Origin: Cytobacillus gottheilii
GTDB lineage: Bacteria > Bacillota > Bacilli > Bacillales > Cytobacillaceae
Assembly (NCBI RefSeq): GCF_001636345.1
Contig: NZ_KV440945.1
Location: forward strand, 2,085,631 to 2,149,630
Reading direction: 5' to 3'
DNA: 64,000 bases
Shown: positions 35,865-44,235 of the stretch, one piece after another
How positions within the stretch are numbered: the first letter of the stretch is position 1
Layout of the letters: the number at the start of each line of letters is the position of its first letter
Made by a program: the position numbers and the translations under genes
The notes under the pieces: model-generated
What the model saw: the letters and a program-made list of their open reading frames with translations, nothing else
What the model was told of the DNA's origin: nothing
Databases searched by the model: none

Positions 35865-36857
35865 ATGAAAAAATATAAATTAATCATGATTATGATTGTA
35901 GTCCTATTAATTGCTTTTTTCATGTGGAGTAAAAACGGGGACGGTGTTACCGTGCAAAAGTATGTAAAAGAACATTATATGAGTGATTCACTTATTTCTA
36001 GCTACCAAACCGGTGAAGATGAGCAATATTTATCAGAAAGTATAGGTTTGTATATGAAATATTTGCTGCTTGGCGGGTATGATGAAGCGTTTCGTGAGCA
36101 AGTAGATGTTCTTAAAAAACATTTCCTTCTTTCAAATGAAAAGGGTATCTATATACGCTGGTCTCTTGACGAGCATGCAGCAGCTAATGCACTAATAGAT
36201 GATGTAAGGATTATTCAGGCGCTTATCAAAGGTTCATTATCATTTAAGGAACAAGAATATCAAAAATTAGCAGATGAACTAAGGGACTCTTTAGTAAGTT
36301 TGCAGTATGAAGATGGACTGTATCGTGATTTCTCAGATTGGACTACAGGTGAACCAGCAGGAAGAATAACATTAAGCTATTTAACAGATGACTTTTTTCG
36401 AACACTAACAGATACAGATGAAACAGAAGAGCTGCTTTTAAATGCATTAACTATCGAAGGACCATTTTTTCCAGAATACTACAATATAAGCAAGCAAGCA
36501 TATCAATATAGTGATGAGGTTCATATGGTCGATCAGCTGTTAATCGCTGCCAACAAAGTGAAGCGTGGACAAGAACTTCCCTTATTCAACAATTGGCTGC
36601 TCACACAATTGGAGGAAGAAGGAAAAGTGTTTGGCCGTTATGATAGAAACAGCGGAAAGCCCCTTGTTTTGTATGAATCATTGGCTGTTTATGCTTTTAC
36701 GTATGATTACTTATTGTTAATTGGAGAAGAGCAAGTTGCAGAACGTATGTGGAACCATGTTATCGAGCTTGAAAAATCGATCGCTTCTGAGGAAGAACAT
36801 TTCTTTGATTATATTTTATTTCATACATTTAATGACTTTAGCACCGCTCCGCTATAG
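35865..36857 (+). CDS. Secreted or anchored glycosidase-like protein (GH8/six-hairpin type, YdaJ-like)
   Basis: 330 residues. N-terminal signal anchor MKKYKLIMIMIVVLLIAFFMW without a lipobox Cys. The rest is helical with alternating acidic and aromatic patches (WSLDEHAAANALIDDVRIIQALI, YEDGLYRDFSDW, LSYLTDDFFRTL), the style of (alpha/alpha)6 glycoside hydrolases such as GH8 and B. subtilis YdaJ. Next to a c-di-GMP protein, which suggests exopolysaccharide trimming; this is inference. Confidence 0.6.
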   Translation: MKKYKLIMIMIVVLLIAFFMWSKNGDGVTVQKYVKEHYMSDSLISSYQTGEDEQYLSESIGLYMKYLLLGGYDEAFREQVDVLKKHFLLSNEKGIYIRWSLDEHAAANALIDDVRIIQALIKGSLSFKEQEYQKLADELRDSLVSLQYEDGLYRDFSDWTTGEPAGRITLSYLTDDFFRTLTDTDETEELLLNALTIEGPFFPEYYNISKQAYQYSDEVHMVDQLLIAANKVKRGQELPLFNNWLLTQLEEEGKVFGRYDRNSGKPLVLYESLAVYAFTYDYLLLIGEEQVAERMWNHVIELEKSIASEEEHFFDYILFHTFNDFSTAPL

Positions 36858-36871
36858 GAGTGGTGCTTTTA
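36840..36871. terminator. Bidirectional terminator overlapping two coding ends
   Basis: AGCACC.CTCC / GGAG.GGTGCT stem; its left arm lies in the last codons of the glycosidase-like gene and its T run touches the stop of the minus-strand small gene. Confidence 0.85.
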
Positions 36872-37027
36872 TTTTAATTCCTCGATCGTAATCCTTACTT
36901 TTTCTCCATGAATGTCTTTTAATAATTGAAGCAAATCTTCACCGCCAATTGATAAGTTCAGCGATTTTTCTTCGTTTGTCTGAATGTCCGTGTGAACAAT
37001 TCCTTCTAAATTTATATCCAGCAACAT
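36869..37027 (-). CDS. Small conserved-looking protein, 52 residues
   Basis: MLLDINLEGIVHTDIQTNEEKSL, then NLSIGGEDLLQLLKDIHG and EKVRITIEELK. GGAGGT sits seven bases before the ATG, an excellent site, and the codon use is coding-like. No family recognised; beta-strand/helix pattern, no membrane segment. Convergent with the glycosidase-like gene. Confidence 0.65.
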   Translation of the reverse strand: MLLDINLEGIVHTDIQTNEEKSLNLSIGGEDLLQLLKDIHGEKVRITIEELK

Positions 37028-37173
37028 AATGACCTCCATTTATTTTATTTACTGATTATATTCACGATTCAAGCTGTTGTTAAACATTAAGATTATGTGA
37101 TGGATTTCACAATTGAATTAAAAAAAGAGGGTGAAGCCAGGTAAGGGGGAGTGGATGAAGGATATAGGAAAGA

Positions 37174-37464
37174 TTAGTTTACTTTTTTATATAGTTCTTC
37201 TGTTTCTCTTGCATGTGCACAGGCAGAATTGAAAGAATCAAACCGCTCTGATTGGTAGACAAGGTCATTCCATTCAAAGTTTCCTATTTCACTTGATGGG
37301 TAAACCGCAACTCGCCAGCTGTAATTTTTCTTTTTCTCTAATTTGCCTTCTATGGCAATGAGCCAGTGACTGCAGGAAATAGAGTTATTTTTCATTTTAA
37401 AAGCTGGCAGGGGGATAATTGATTTTTGAAAAAAATCAACATAACTTTTTGTGAGGGTGTCCAT
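37174..37464 (-). CDS. Hypothetical 96-residue protein
   Basis: Cytoplasmic, basic protein: MDTLTKSYVDFFQKSIIPLPAF, then HWLIAIEGKLEKKKNYSWRVAVYPSSEIGNF and SACAHARETEELYKK. AAAGGCGG-type ribosome site upstream. Unknown family; stands alone. Confidence 0.6.
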   Translation of the reverse strand: MDTLTKSYVDFFQKSIIPLPAFKMKNNSISCSHWLIAIEGKLEKKKNYSWRVAVYPSSEIGNFEWNDLVYQSERFDSFNSACAHARETEELYKKVN

Positions 37465-37678
37465 TTTTAAATACCGCCTTTCAAAAGGGATTAATTTTAT
37501 TATATGTTCTTGAAGGGTGTTTTTCTGTCACACCTTTCTGAATTAAATTGACAAGAAAGTTACTTTTGACACTTTTAAATGCTTTAATTCAAGAAAATTA
37601 CATCTTATGTCTAATCTGCTTGTTAAGTGGTCAATAATAACTGTGTATCTGATCGAATTTAATTTAGGAGGAAATAAT

Positions 37679-38278
37679 ATGAGTTCAGCTTTTTTTAATG
37701 CTATTAAAAACCGCCGCTCCATTTACGGTATTAGTAAGGAGCATGTTGCTTCGAATGAAGCTATAAAAGAAATTATTCACGAAGCAGTTCTCCATACACC
37801 ATCATCATTCAACTCGCAAAGCACGCGAGTGGTCTTATTGCTGGGTGAGAATCATGATAAAGTTTGGGAATTAACAAAGGATGCTTTAAGAAAAGTTGTA
37901 CCAGCTGAAAATTTTTCGCCTACAGATGAAAAAATCAATTCTTTTAAAGCTGGATATGGCACCGTTTTATTTTATGAAGATCAGCAAGTAGTAAAAGGAC
38001 TTCAGGAAGATTTTGCGTTATATGCAGACAATTTCCCTGTATGGTCAGAGCATACATCTGCTATGCATCAATTTGTAATATGGACTGCTTTAGAGGAACT
38101 TGGTTTTGGGGCCTCTTTACAGCATTATAATCCGTTAATCGATGAGTCAATCCAGCAGGAGTGGTCAATTCCGTCATCATGGAAGTTAATTGCACAAATG
38201 CCATTCGGAAAACCAACTATAGCTCCTGGAGAAAAAGATTTTAAACCGCTGGAAGAGCGTATTAAGATATTTGAATAA
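37679..38278 (+). CDS. Nitroreductase-family oxidoreductase
   Basis: 199 residues from ATG 37679 (AGGAGG). Family marks: FFNAIKNRRSIYGISKE (FMN-contact Arg-Arg-Ser), HTPSSFNSQSTRVVLL and the C-terminal WKLIAQMPFGKPTIAPGEKDFKPLEERIKIF. FMN-dependent NAD(P)H oxidoreductase, homodimer by family; the physiological acceptor is not known. Terminator follows. Confidence 0.88.
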   Translation: MSSAFFNAIKNRRSIYGISKEHVASNEAIKEIIHEAVLHTPSSFNSQSTRVVLLLGENHDKVWELTKDALRKVVPAENFSPTDEKINSFKAGYGTVLFYEDQQVVKGLQEDFALYADNFPVWSEHTSAMHQFVIWTALEELGFGASLQHYNPLIDESIQQEWSIPSSWKLIAQMPFGKPTIAPGEKDFKPLEERIKIFE

Positions 38279-38305
38279 TTACCTTAAAGGGTACTAGACA
38301 TGAAG

Positions 38306-38346
38306 AACCTGGATGATTAACTTTATATAATCATTCAGGTTTTTTG
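38306..38346 (+). terminator. Intrinsic terminator
   Basis: AACCTG.ATGATT / AATCAT.CAGGTT stem and T run. Confidence 0.88.
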
Positions 38347-38574
38347 TTTTGTGCTACTGTGTTATAAAAATTAAAAGGAAAGTAAACCCAACGGACAAAG
38401 CTGCGGATATGATTCAGATTTTTTACAGGAATTTCAAATTCCCATCTCATTTATCCGCTTAGAAAGAAATAATTTCAGAACAGCAGGCAAAAAATATAGG
38501 AACATAAAAAGATCCGCTCCACAAGGAGACGGATAAAAAAGAGACTATGGAATCATTAGAAAAAACAAAGATAA

Positions 38575-38619
38575 AACAACATATAGTATTTATTATGGAG
38601 ATTAAAACTATATGTTGTT
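38575..38619. repeat. 13-bp perfect inverted repeat
   Basis: AACAACATATAGT (38575-38587) and ACTATATGTTGTT (38607-38619), followed by ATTTTAG. The surrounding 38347-38700 holds no gene I can support. Could be a weak terminator or operator. Confidence 0.45.
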
Positions 38620-38703
38620 ATTTTAGATTTTAGCATAATACATAATATAGATCAAACTATTATTTTGAGATAATTCTAAAAATAATAGTAAATTCAATTT
38701 CCA

Positions 38704-38774
38704 TTCAAAAACAATCACTAGTTGATTGTTTTTGAAAGAAAATGATTGAAATCTGCAATCGGTTTCAGTACAAT
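38704..38774 (+). promoter_or_regulatory. fru operon promoter with two palindromic operator-like sites
   Basis: Promoter TTGAAA (38746-38751), 17-base spacer, TACAAT (38769-38774). Upstream, a 14-bp perfect palindrome TTCAAAAACAATCA-ctagt-TGATTGTTTTTGAA (38704-38736). Between -35 and -10, TGAAA...TTTCA (38747-38767). Candidates for FruR and CcpA binding. Confidence 0.6.
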
Positions 38775-38814
38775 AAGAACATGATAAAGCTTCAGTAAAA
38801 AGGAGATTTTTATA

Positions 38815-39567
38815 ATGCTTACGCCAGACAGGCACCAGCTTATATTAAAACTATTAAAGCAGCAGTCAACGGTGAAAATACAAGATATCGTAGAGGCTAC
38901 AAATAGTTCAGAATCGACGATCAGACGTGATTTAACTCAATTGGAAAAAGGGAAATACCTGAAAAGAGTACATGGAGGGGCTTCAAGATTACAAGGAAAG
39001 CTTCAAGAGCCAAGTATGATTGAAAAATCAGCCAAAAACCTTCAAGAAAAAAAACAAATAGCCAAGCATGCAGCATCGCTGGTTGAAGAAGGAGATTCCA
39101 TTTACTTAGATGCAGGTTCTACAGTAGCTGAAATAATCCCTTTCCTGCCTGTTCATAATATAGTTGTTGTTACGAATGGACTTACACATGTAAATCAATT
39201 AATAGATCGAAACATTACGACTTACATTATTGGCGGCTTTGCGAAGCCAAAAACAAATGCAGTAATTGGCCGCGGAGCACTTGAAAGCTTGAAACAATAC
39301 CGTTTCGATAAATGTTTCATGGGGGTCAATGGGATTCATCCCGAATTTGGCTTTACAACGCCAGATCAGGAAGAGGCATTGATTAAGCAGACGGCCATTG
39401 GTTTAGCCCGTGAAGCATATGTGCTGGCTGATGATTCTAAGTTGTTTGAAATTGGATTCGCTAAAATAGGAGATTTGCACGAAGCATTAATTATTACAAA
39501 TGAACATGATGAAGAGAGTCTAATCGAAATAAAGAGTAAAACTATGGTAAAGGTAGTGAATTCATGA
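38815..39567 (+). CDS. fruR: DeoR-family fructose operon repressor FruR
   Basis: 250 residues. N-terminal winged helix RHQLILKLLKQQSTVKIQDIVEATNSSESTIRRDLTQLEKGKYLKRVHGGA with the DeoR signature; C-terminal sugar-phosphate sensor domain (YLDAGSTVAEIIPFL, TNGL, GIHPEFGFTTPDQEEALIKQ). Fructose-1-phosphate is the effector in relatives. AAGGAG precedes the ATG; its stop overlaps fruK. Confidence 0.92.
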   Translation: MLTPDRHQLILKLLKQQSTVKIQDIVEATNSSESTIRRDLTQLEKGKYLKRVHGGASRLQGKLQEPSMIEKSAKNLQEKKQIAKHAASLVEEGDSIYLDAGSTVAEIIPFLPVHNIVVVTNGLTHVNQLIDRNITTYIIGGFAKPKTNAVIGRGALESLKQYRFDKCFMGVNGIHPEFGFTTPDQEEALIKQTAIGLAREAYVLADDSKLFEIGFAKIGDLHEALIITNEHDEESLIEIKSKTMVKVVNS

Positions 39568-40487
39568 TATATACACTAACGCTAAACCCTTCTGTAGACT
39601 ATATCACATCCCTTAATCAATTTAATGTGGGTCATTTAAATCGGGTTGAAGAGGGAACTAAGCTGCCAGGCGGCAAGGGAATCAACGTTTCCCGTCTTTT
39701 AAAAAGAATGGGAGTTACTAGTGTTGCACTTGGTTATGTCGGAGGATTTACTGGCAAGTATATCGAGACGTATTTACAGGGTGAGCAAATAAATACAGAT
39801 TTTGTACACGTTAACGATGATACAAGAATTAATGTAAAAATTAAGGCAGCTGAAGAAACAGAACTGAATGGAAAGGGACCAAATATAACAGCTGAAGAAA
39901 TGGATCTGCTGAAAAGGAAAATTTCTGCTTTAACGGAAGAAGATCTGCTTGTTATTGCCGGGAGCATTCCAGCTAGTTTGCCTGCTTCAACATATGAAGA
40001 AATCGTAAAAACACTAGGAGAAAACGGAACATCATTTGTAGTGGATGCTGAAGGTGAGTTATTAAAAAAGGTGCTTCCGTATCGTCCGTTCCTGATTAAG
40101 CCAAACCATCATGAGCTTGGACAGCTTTTTGAGACTGAGATTACATCAGCAGAGCAGGCCATTTTATATGGAAGACGTCTGCTGGAGATGGGTGCTCAAC
40201 ATGTCATTGTTTCAATGGCAGGGGACGGTGCCATTTTTATCAGTGAGAATGAAGTCTATACTTCAAATGTTCCAAAGGGAGAGGTACAAAGCTCGGTTGG
40301 TGCTGGTGATTCGATGGTAGCTGGCTTTTTAGCTCAATATGAAAAAACAAAAAATATTGAAAAGGCATTTCAATATAGTGTGGCTAGCGGCAGTGCAACC
40401 GCATTTTCTATTGGGCTTGCGACCGAGGAAAAAATTCAGCAGCTCTTAGATGAAGTGAACATAAGAAAAGGAAATGGAGCGAACTAA
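39564..40487 (+). CDS. fruK: 1-phosphofructokinase FruK
   Basis: 307 residues of the PfkB family. MIYTLTLNPSVDYI start, the GGKGINVSRLLKRMG substrate motif and the catalytic GAGDSMVAGFLA (Asp base) are present. It phosphorylates fructose-1-phosphate to the 1,6-bisphosphate. ATGA overlap with fruR; fruA starts two bases after its stop. Confidence 0.95.
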   Translation: MIYTLTLNPSVDYITSLNQFNVGHLNRVEEGTKLPGGKGINVSRLLKRMGVTSVALGYVGGFTGKYIETYLQGEQINTDFVHVNDDTRINVKIKAAEETELNGKGPNITAEEMDLLKRKISALTEEDLLVIAGSIPASLPASTYEEIVKTLGENGTSFVVDAEGELLKKVLPYRPFLIKPNHHELGQLFETEITSAEQAILYGRRLLEMGAQHVIVSMAGDGAIFISENEVYTSNVPKGEVQSSVGAGDSMVAGFLAQYEKTKNIEKAFQYSVASGSATAFSIGLATEEKIQQLLDEVNIRKGNGAN

Positions 40488-40488
40488 G

Positions 40489-42357
40489 ATGAAAATTACA
40501 GAATTGCTGACAAAGGAGACCATTTTGCTTTCGATTAATGGCAGCGAAAAAGCTGAAGCAATCGAAGCATTAGTCAATAAATTAGACTCAGCAGGCAAAT
40601 TAAATAACCGAGATGAATTTAAGAAAGCTATTCTTAAAAGAGAAGAGCAAAGTACAACAGGAATCGGAGAGGGAATTGCGATTCCGCATGCTAAAACTGC
40701 CGCAGTCAAAACTCCTGCCATTGCTTTTGGTAAGTCTGAAAATGGTGTTGATTATCAATCACTGGACGGACAGCCGGCATTTCTTTTCTTTATGATTGCT
40801 GCTCCTGAGGGTGCAAACAATACACATTTAGAAGCATTGTCACGTCTTTCCTCCATTCTTATGAATGAAGAAGCACGTCAAAAACTGCAAAACGTTAAAG
40901 TAGAGCAAGATGTTATCGATATTATCAATTCATATGATCAAGAAGAGGAAGAAGAACCAGCTCAAGAGGAAATTAATGAGACTGAGCAATTTATTGTTGC
41001 TGTTACTGCGTGTCCAACTGGAATTGCCCACACGTATATGGCGGCAGATTCTCTTAAAGCAAAAGCTGCTGAAATGGGTGTTCAGATTAAGGTTGAAACA
41101 AATGGTTCTAGCGGTGCGAAGAACGTCTTAACAGCTGAAGAAATTGAGAAAGCAACTGCAGTTATTGTAGCGGCTGACACAAAAGTAGAAATGGCGCGTT
41201 TTGGAGGCAAGCATGTCCTGCAAACGCCAGTTGCTGATGGAATCCGCAAGCCGAAGGAGTTAATTGAAAAGGCATTAAATCAGGATGTACCTGTTTATAC
41301 AGCGGATAGTAATTCAAAGTCAGGTGAAGGGCAAAAAGAACAAAAAGCGGGGATTTACAAGCATTTAATGAATGGTGTATCAAACATGCTGCCATTTGTT
41401 GTCGGCGGAGGTATTTTGATTGCGATTTCCTTTATGTTTGGTTATAATGCTTCAAATCCTGATGACCCATCATATCACCCTATTGCAGAAGCATTAAATA
41501 CAATTGGCGGTGGCAGTGCATTTGGTCTTATTATTCCAATTCTGGCTGCCTTCATCGCAATGAGCATTGCTGATCGTCCAGGGTTTGCAGCTGGTGCTGT
41601 TGGCGGTATGCTTGCTGCAACTGGAGGAGCAGGTTTCCTTGGCGGTATTATTGCCGGGTTCTTGGCTGGATATTTAGTTGTAGGCTTGAAAAAGGTTCTT
41701 TCAGGATTGCCTGCAGCATTAGAGGGAATTAAAACGATTTTATTATATCCTCTACTTGGTATTGGATTAACTGGATTCATTATGCTTTATGTTGTTAATA
41801 AACCAGTAGCCGCATTAGATGATGCCATTACAGGCTGGTTAACAGGTTTAGGAACAGGAAATGCTGTTTTGCTTGGTGCTGTTTTAGGGTTAATGATGGC
41901 CTTTGATATGGGAGGACCAGTCAATAAATCCGCATATGTGTTTGGAACAGGTCTCCTTGCAAGTGATGTATTTGGACCAATGGCAGCTGTTATGGCAGCA
42001 GGAATGGTTCCGCCATTAGCAATTGCTTTAGCAACTACTTTCTTTAAAAATAAATTTACGAAACAAGAGAGAGAAGCAGGAAAAGTGAACTACATTATGG
42101 GTGCTTCCTTCATTACTGAAGGTGCCATACCATATGCAGCAGCCGATCCGCTCCGTGTAATTCCTTCTATGATGGTTGGTTCAGCTATTGCCGGTGCTGT
42201 GTCCATGATGGCCAATATTGGTCTAAGAGCACCGCATGGCGGAGTATTTGTTATTCCATTAGTTGAAGGTCCATGGTTTGTTTACCTGATTGGAATTGTA
42301 GCTGGAGCAATTGTATCTGCTCTATTAATAGGACTTCTGAAAAAACCAGTAAAATAA
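40489..42357 (+). CDS. fruA: Fructose PTS transporter EIIABC, FruA
   Basis: 622 residues from ATG 40489. Domains in order: EIIA (about 1-150, phospho-His in GIAIPHAKT), an acidic linker, EIIB (about 165-265, Cys in VTACPTGIAHTYMAADSLK) and EIIC (about 285-622, about ten membrane segments with GPVNKSAYVFGTGL and GASFITEGAIPYAAADPLR). Takes up fructose as fructose-1-phosphate. Terminator follows. Confidence 0.95.
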   Translation: MKITELLTKETILLSINGSEKAEAIEALVNKLDSAGKLNNRDEFKKAILKREEQSTTGIGEGIAIPHAKTAAVKTPAIAFGKSENGVDYQSLDGQPAFLFFMIAAPEGANNTHLEALSRLSSILMNEEARQKLQNVKVEQDVIDIINSYDQEEEEEPAQEEINETEQFIVAVTACPTGIAHTYMAADSLKAKAAEMGVQIKVETNGSSGAKNVLTAEEIEKATAVIVAADTKVEMARFGGKHVLQTPVADGIRKPKELIEKALNQDVPVYTADSNSKSGEGQKEQKAGIYKHLMNGVSNMLPFVVGGGILIAISFMFGYNASNPDDPSYHPIAEALNTIGGGSAFGLIIPILAAFIAMSIADRPGFAAGAVGGMLAATGGAGFLGGIIAGFLAGYLVVGLKKVLSGLPAALEGIKTILLYPLLGIGLTGFIMLYVVNKPVAALDDAITGWLTGLGTGNAVLLGAVLGLMMAFDMGGPVNKSAYVFGTGLLASDVFGPMAAVMAAGMVPPLAIALATTFFKNKFTKQEREAGKVNYIMGASFITEGAIPYAAADPLRVIPSMMVGSAIAGAVSMMANIGLRAPHGGVFVIPLVEGPWFVYLIGIVAGAIVSALLIGLLKKPVK

Positions 42358-42380
42358 TGTAAAGTTCATTTTAGATACCG

Positions 42381-42425
42381 AAAAGGCGCTTCCGGCTTTA
42401 TAAAAGCAGGAGGCGCCTTTTATAT
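42381..42425 (+). terminator. Terminator after fruA
   Basis: AAAAGGCGC / GCGCCTTTT stem and T run. Confidence 0.88.
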
Positions 42426-42458
42426 AGATATAGGAATGAAGACTCAATTTCAATATTT

Positions 42459-42499
42459 AGAACATACGTTCGATTTTTAGGACGAGTTTATGGTATAAT
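42459..42499 (+). promoter_or_regulatory. LexA (DinR) box and promoter of the holin-like toxin gene
   Basis: AGAACATACGTTCG (42459-42472) matches the Bacillus SOS box CGAACRNRYGTTYG at 13 of 14 positions. TATAAT at 42494-42499 places the -35 region at 42471-42476, directly abutting the box, so LexA binding would block RNA polymerase. Confidence 0.75.
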
Positions 42500-42560
42500 G
42501 AAATAGCAGTGGAAAGTTTCTATATAGGGTGGTCGGCTAACCCCGTTCCGAGAGGGGGTG

Positions 42561-42650
42561 ATGCCTTTGACAGTATATGAAGGAATGATGATTATGATTT
42601 CCTTTGCAAGCTTGATTATTGCTGTCTTAAGTTTTAAAGATAAAAAATAG
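42561..42650 (+). CDS. Holin-like toxin peptide, 29 residues
   Basis: MPLTVYEGMMIMISFASLIIAVLSFKDKK: a short Met/aromatic N-terminus, one membrane helix and a Lys-rich tail, the pattern of the putative holin-like toxin family (Hol-Tox) and related to TxpA-type type I toxins. The strong Shine-Dalgarno (GAGAGGGGG) can pair with ACCCC at 42540-42544 and be hidden. An SOS box precedes the promoter and a possible antisense RNA overlaps the 3' end. Toxicity is inferred from the family. Confidence 0.75.
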   Translation: MPLTVYEGMMIMISFASLIIAVLSFKDKK

Positions 42651-42712
42651 ACCTCCCTTGAGCTAAAAGAAGGGTGAGGTCTACGTGATTTGGGCCGATC
42701 CCCGATGGAAAC
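42640..42712 (-). ncRNA. Candidate antisense antitoxin RNA
   Basis: On the minus strand TACAAT (42723-42718) could be a -10, with a weak TGTTGC -35. The transcript would run over the toxin mRNA's 3' region and end at the hairpin TAGACCTC.CCTT / AAGG..GAGGTCTA (42683-42648) followed by TTTTTT in that direction. Geometry matches TxpA/RatA and BsrG/SR4 pairs. Unproven. Confidence 0.45.
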
Positions 42713-42727
42713 GGACTATTGTAAATG

Positions 42728-42763
42728 GCTGTGAATGCTGCAACATTCACAGCTGTTTTTATT
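42728..42763 (+). terminator. Terminator of the toxin transcript
   Basis: GCTGTGAATG / CATTCACAGC stem then TGTTTTT. Confidence 0.85.
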
Positions 42764-42848
42764 AAGTATTTAAGTTTACTTAGTTAAAGGATATCATATC
42801 AACCATGCAAAGTCACGGCAATTTATTTGAAATTCCTCAGATCTTGCG

Positions 42849-44105
42849 TTAGGCAGCTTCCTTTTCAGGTTTTATTGCCCACAGTGTTGCTAATGCTGCT
42901 AGGACAGTAAGTGCGCATAACAAATAGAAAAGCCAGTTTTCAGCATGCTTTAATAGCAATGCAATGGCAGGTGGTCCCCCTGCAACTCCAATAAAGCGCA
43001 TTGAACTGTATACCGAGGAAATCGTTCCCCTTTCCTCTTTTTCAATTCCTTCTGTAATTAAAGCATCGAGACATGGAAGAGCTATGCCAATTCCAATTCC
43101 ACAAAGTAAAAACAAGCAAATCATATAGATTAGATTTTCAGAAAAACTAAGCAGAACAACGGAAGCTGCAGATAATGAACAGCCAATGAAAATAATCCAT
43201 TTCATCATGATTTTATTTTCTTTAATCTTTTTTCCAGTAATATAGGATCCTAAACATAATGCCCCAAGAGGTACAGCGAGCAAAAATCCTTTTTTAAGAT
43301 TTTTTATATCAAAAGTATTCTCAAGAACATCAGATAAATAAAAGAGCACACCAAACAGTACAAACATCAAAATAGCACCAATCAGAAAGATGGCATATAA
43401 CCATTTGCCATTATCTTTGAAAATCTGCTTGATCTTTTTGAAAAACTTTTTAATAGGCAAGGGTTTTTCTTTTTTTTTCGGCGTCTTAACTAGAAAAAAC
43501 ATTAGTAATATAGAAATACCGCAAAACACTGGAAATGAAAAAAAAGGTAAAAACCATATAAATCCAGCTAATAATGCTCCAAGGATAGGACTGAGAACTT
43601 TTCCGAACGTATTTGCCGTTTCAATCAAGCCTAAGGAGCTGCTGATTTCATCATCATTTTTGTACATATCGCCAACAAGCGGCATTACAATAGGTGCAGC
43701 ACCTGCTGCACCCACTCCCTGAAGTGCTCTTCCTAAGAGGATAATCATGTATGGATCATTCATTTTCCATGAAGCCCAGCCAGAGATAATGCCTCCAATT
43801 CCAGCTATAAAAAGGCTTGGAATGATAACTCTTTTTCTGCCGATGTGATCAGATAACAAGCCGGCAAGGGGTATTAAAAAGATGGCCACAATTGAATAAA
43901 CTGTTATAATCATACTAACTTGGAAAGAGGAAATGTTTAGTTTTTTTTCCATCTCAGGCAGCACTGGAATGAGCATCGAATTTCCCAAGGTCATAACCAA
44001 TGGTATGGATGAAATGGATAAGATAGCCCATTTTTGATTATTCTTATCTTCTTGCTCGTTGTTCCCTTTTTTCTTTTTTGCAACAATCTGTTCAATATTG
44101 TCCAT
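42849..44105 (-). CDS. MFS drug-efflux-type transporter
   Basis: 418 residues from ATG 44105 (MDNIEQIVAKKKK). Twelve membrane segments; the MFS motif DHIGRKRVIIP after helix 2 and GRALQGVGAAGAAPIVMPLVGDMY (motif C region) in helix 5 mark a proton-driven exporter of the 12- or 14-helix drug type. Substrate unknown. AAGGAAGG precedes the start at a longish distance. Confidence 0.85.
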   Translation of the reverse strand: MDNIEQIVAKKKKGNNEQEDKNNQKWAILSISSIPLVMTLGNSMLIPVLPEMEKKLNISSFQVSMIITVYSIVAIFLIPLAGLLSDHIGRKRVIIPSLFIAGIGGIISGWASWKMNDPYMIILLGRALQGVGAAGAAPIVMPLVGDMYKNDDEISSSLGLIETANTFGKVLSPILGALLAGFIWFLPFFSFPVFCGISILLMFFLVKTPKKKEKPLPIKKFFKKIKQIFKDNGKWLYAIFLIGAILMFVLFGVLFYLSDVLENTFDIKNLKKGFLLAVPLGALCLGSYITGKKIKENKIMMKWIIFIGCSLSAASVVLLSFSENLIYMICLFLLCGIGIGIALPCLDALITEGIEKEERGTISSVYSSMRFIGVAGGPPAIALLLKHAENWLFYLLCALTVLAALATLWAIKPEKEAA

Positions 44106-44235
44106 GAGTGGGCTAACCTTCCTTCTGTTTAAGGTCACTAAGCTTAATATGGACGATTTATGACAAAAATAATTGCTGAATTGACTTATTTTTTTGGTAA
44201 TCAATAGGAATAAAGTGTAGATGGGGTGTTTTATT

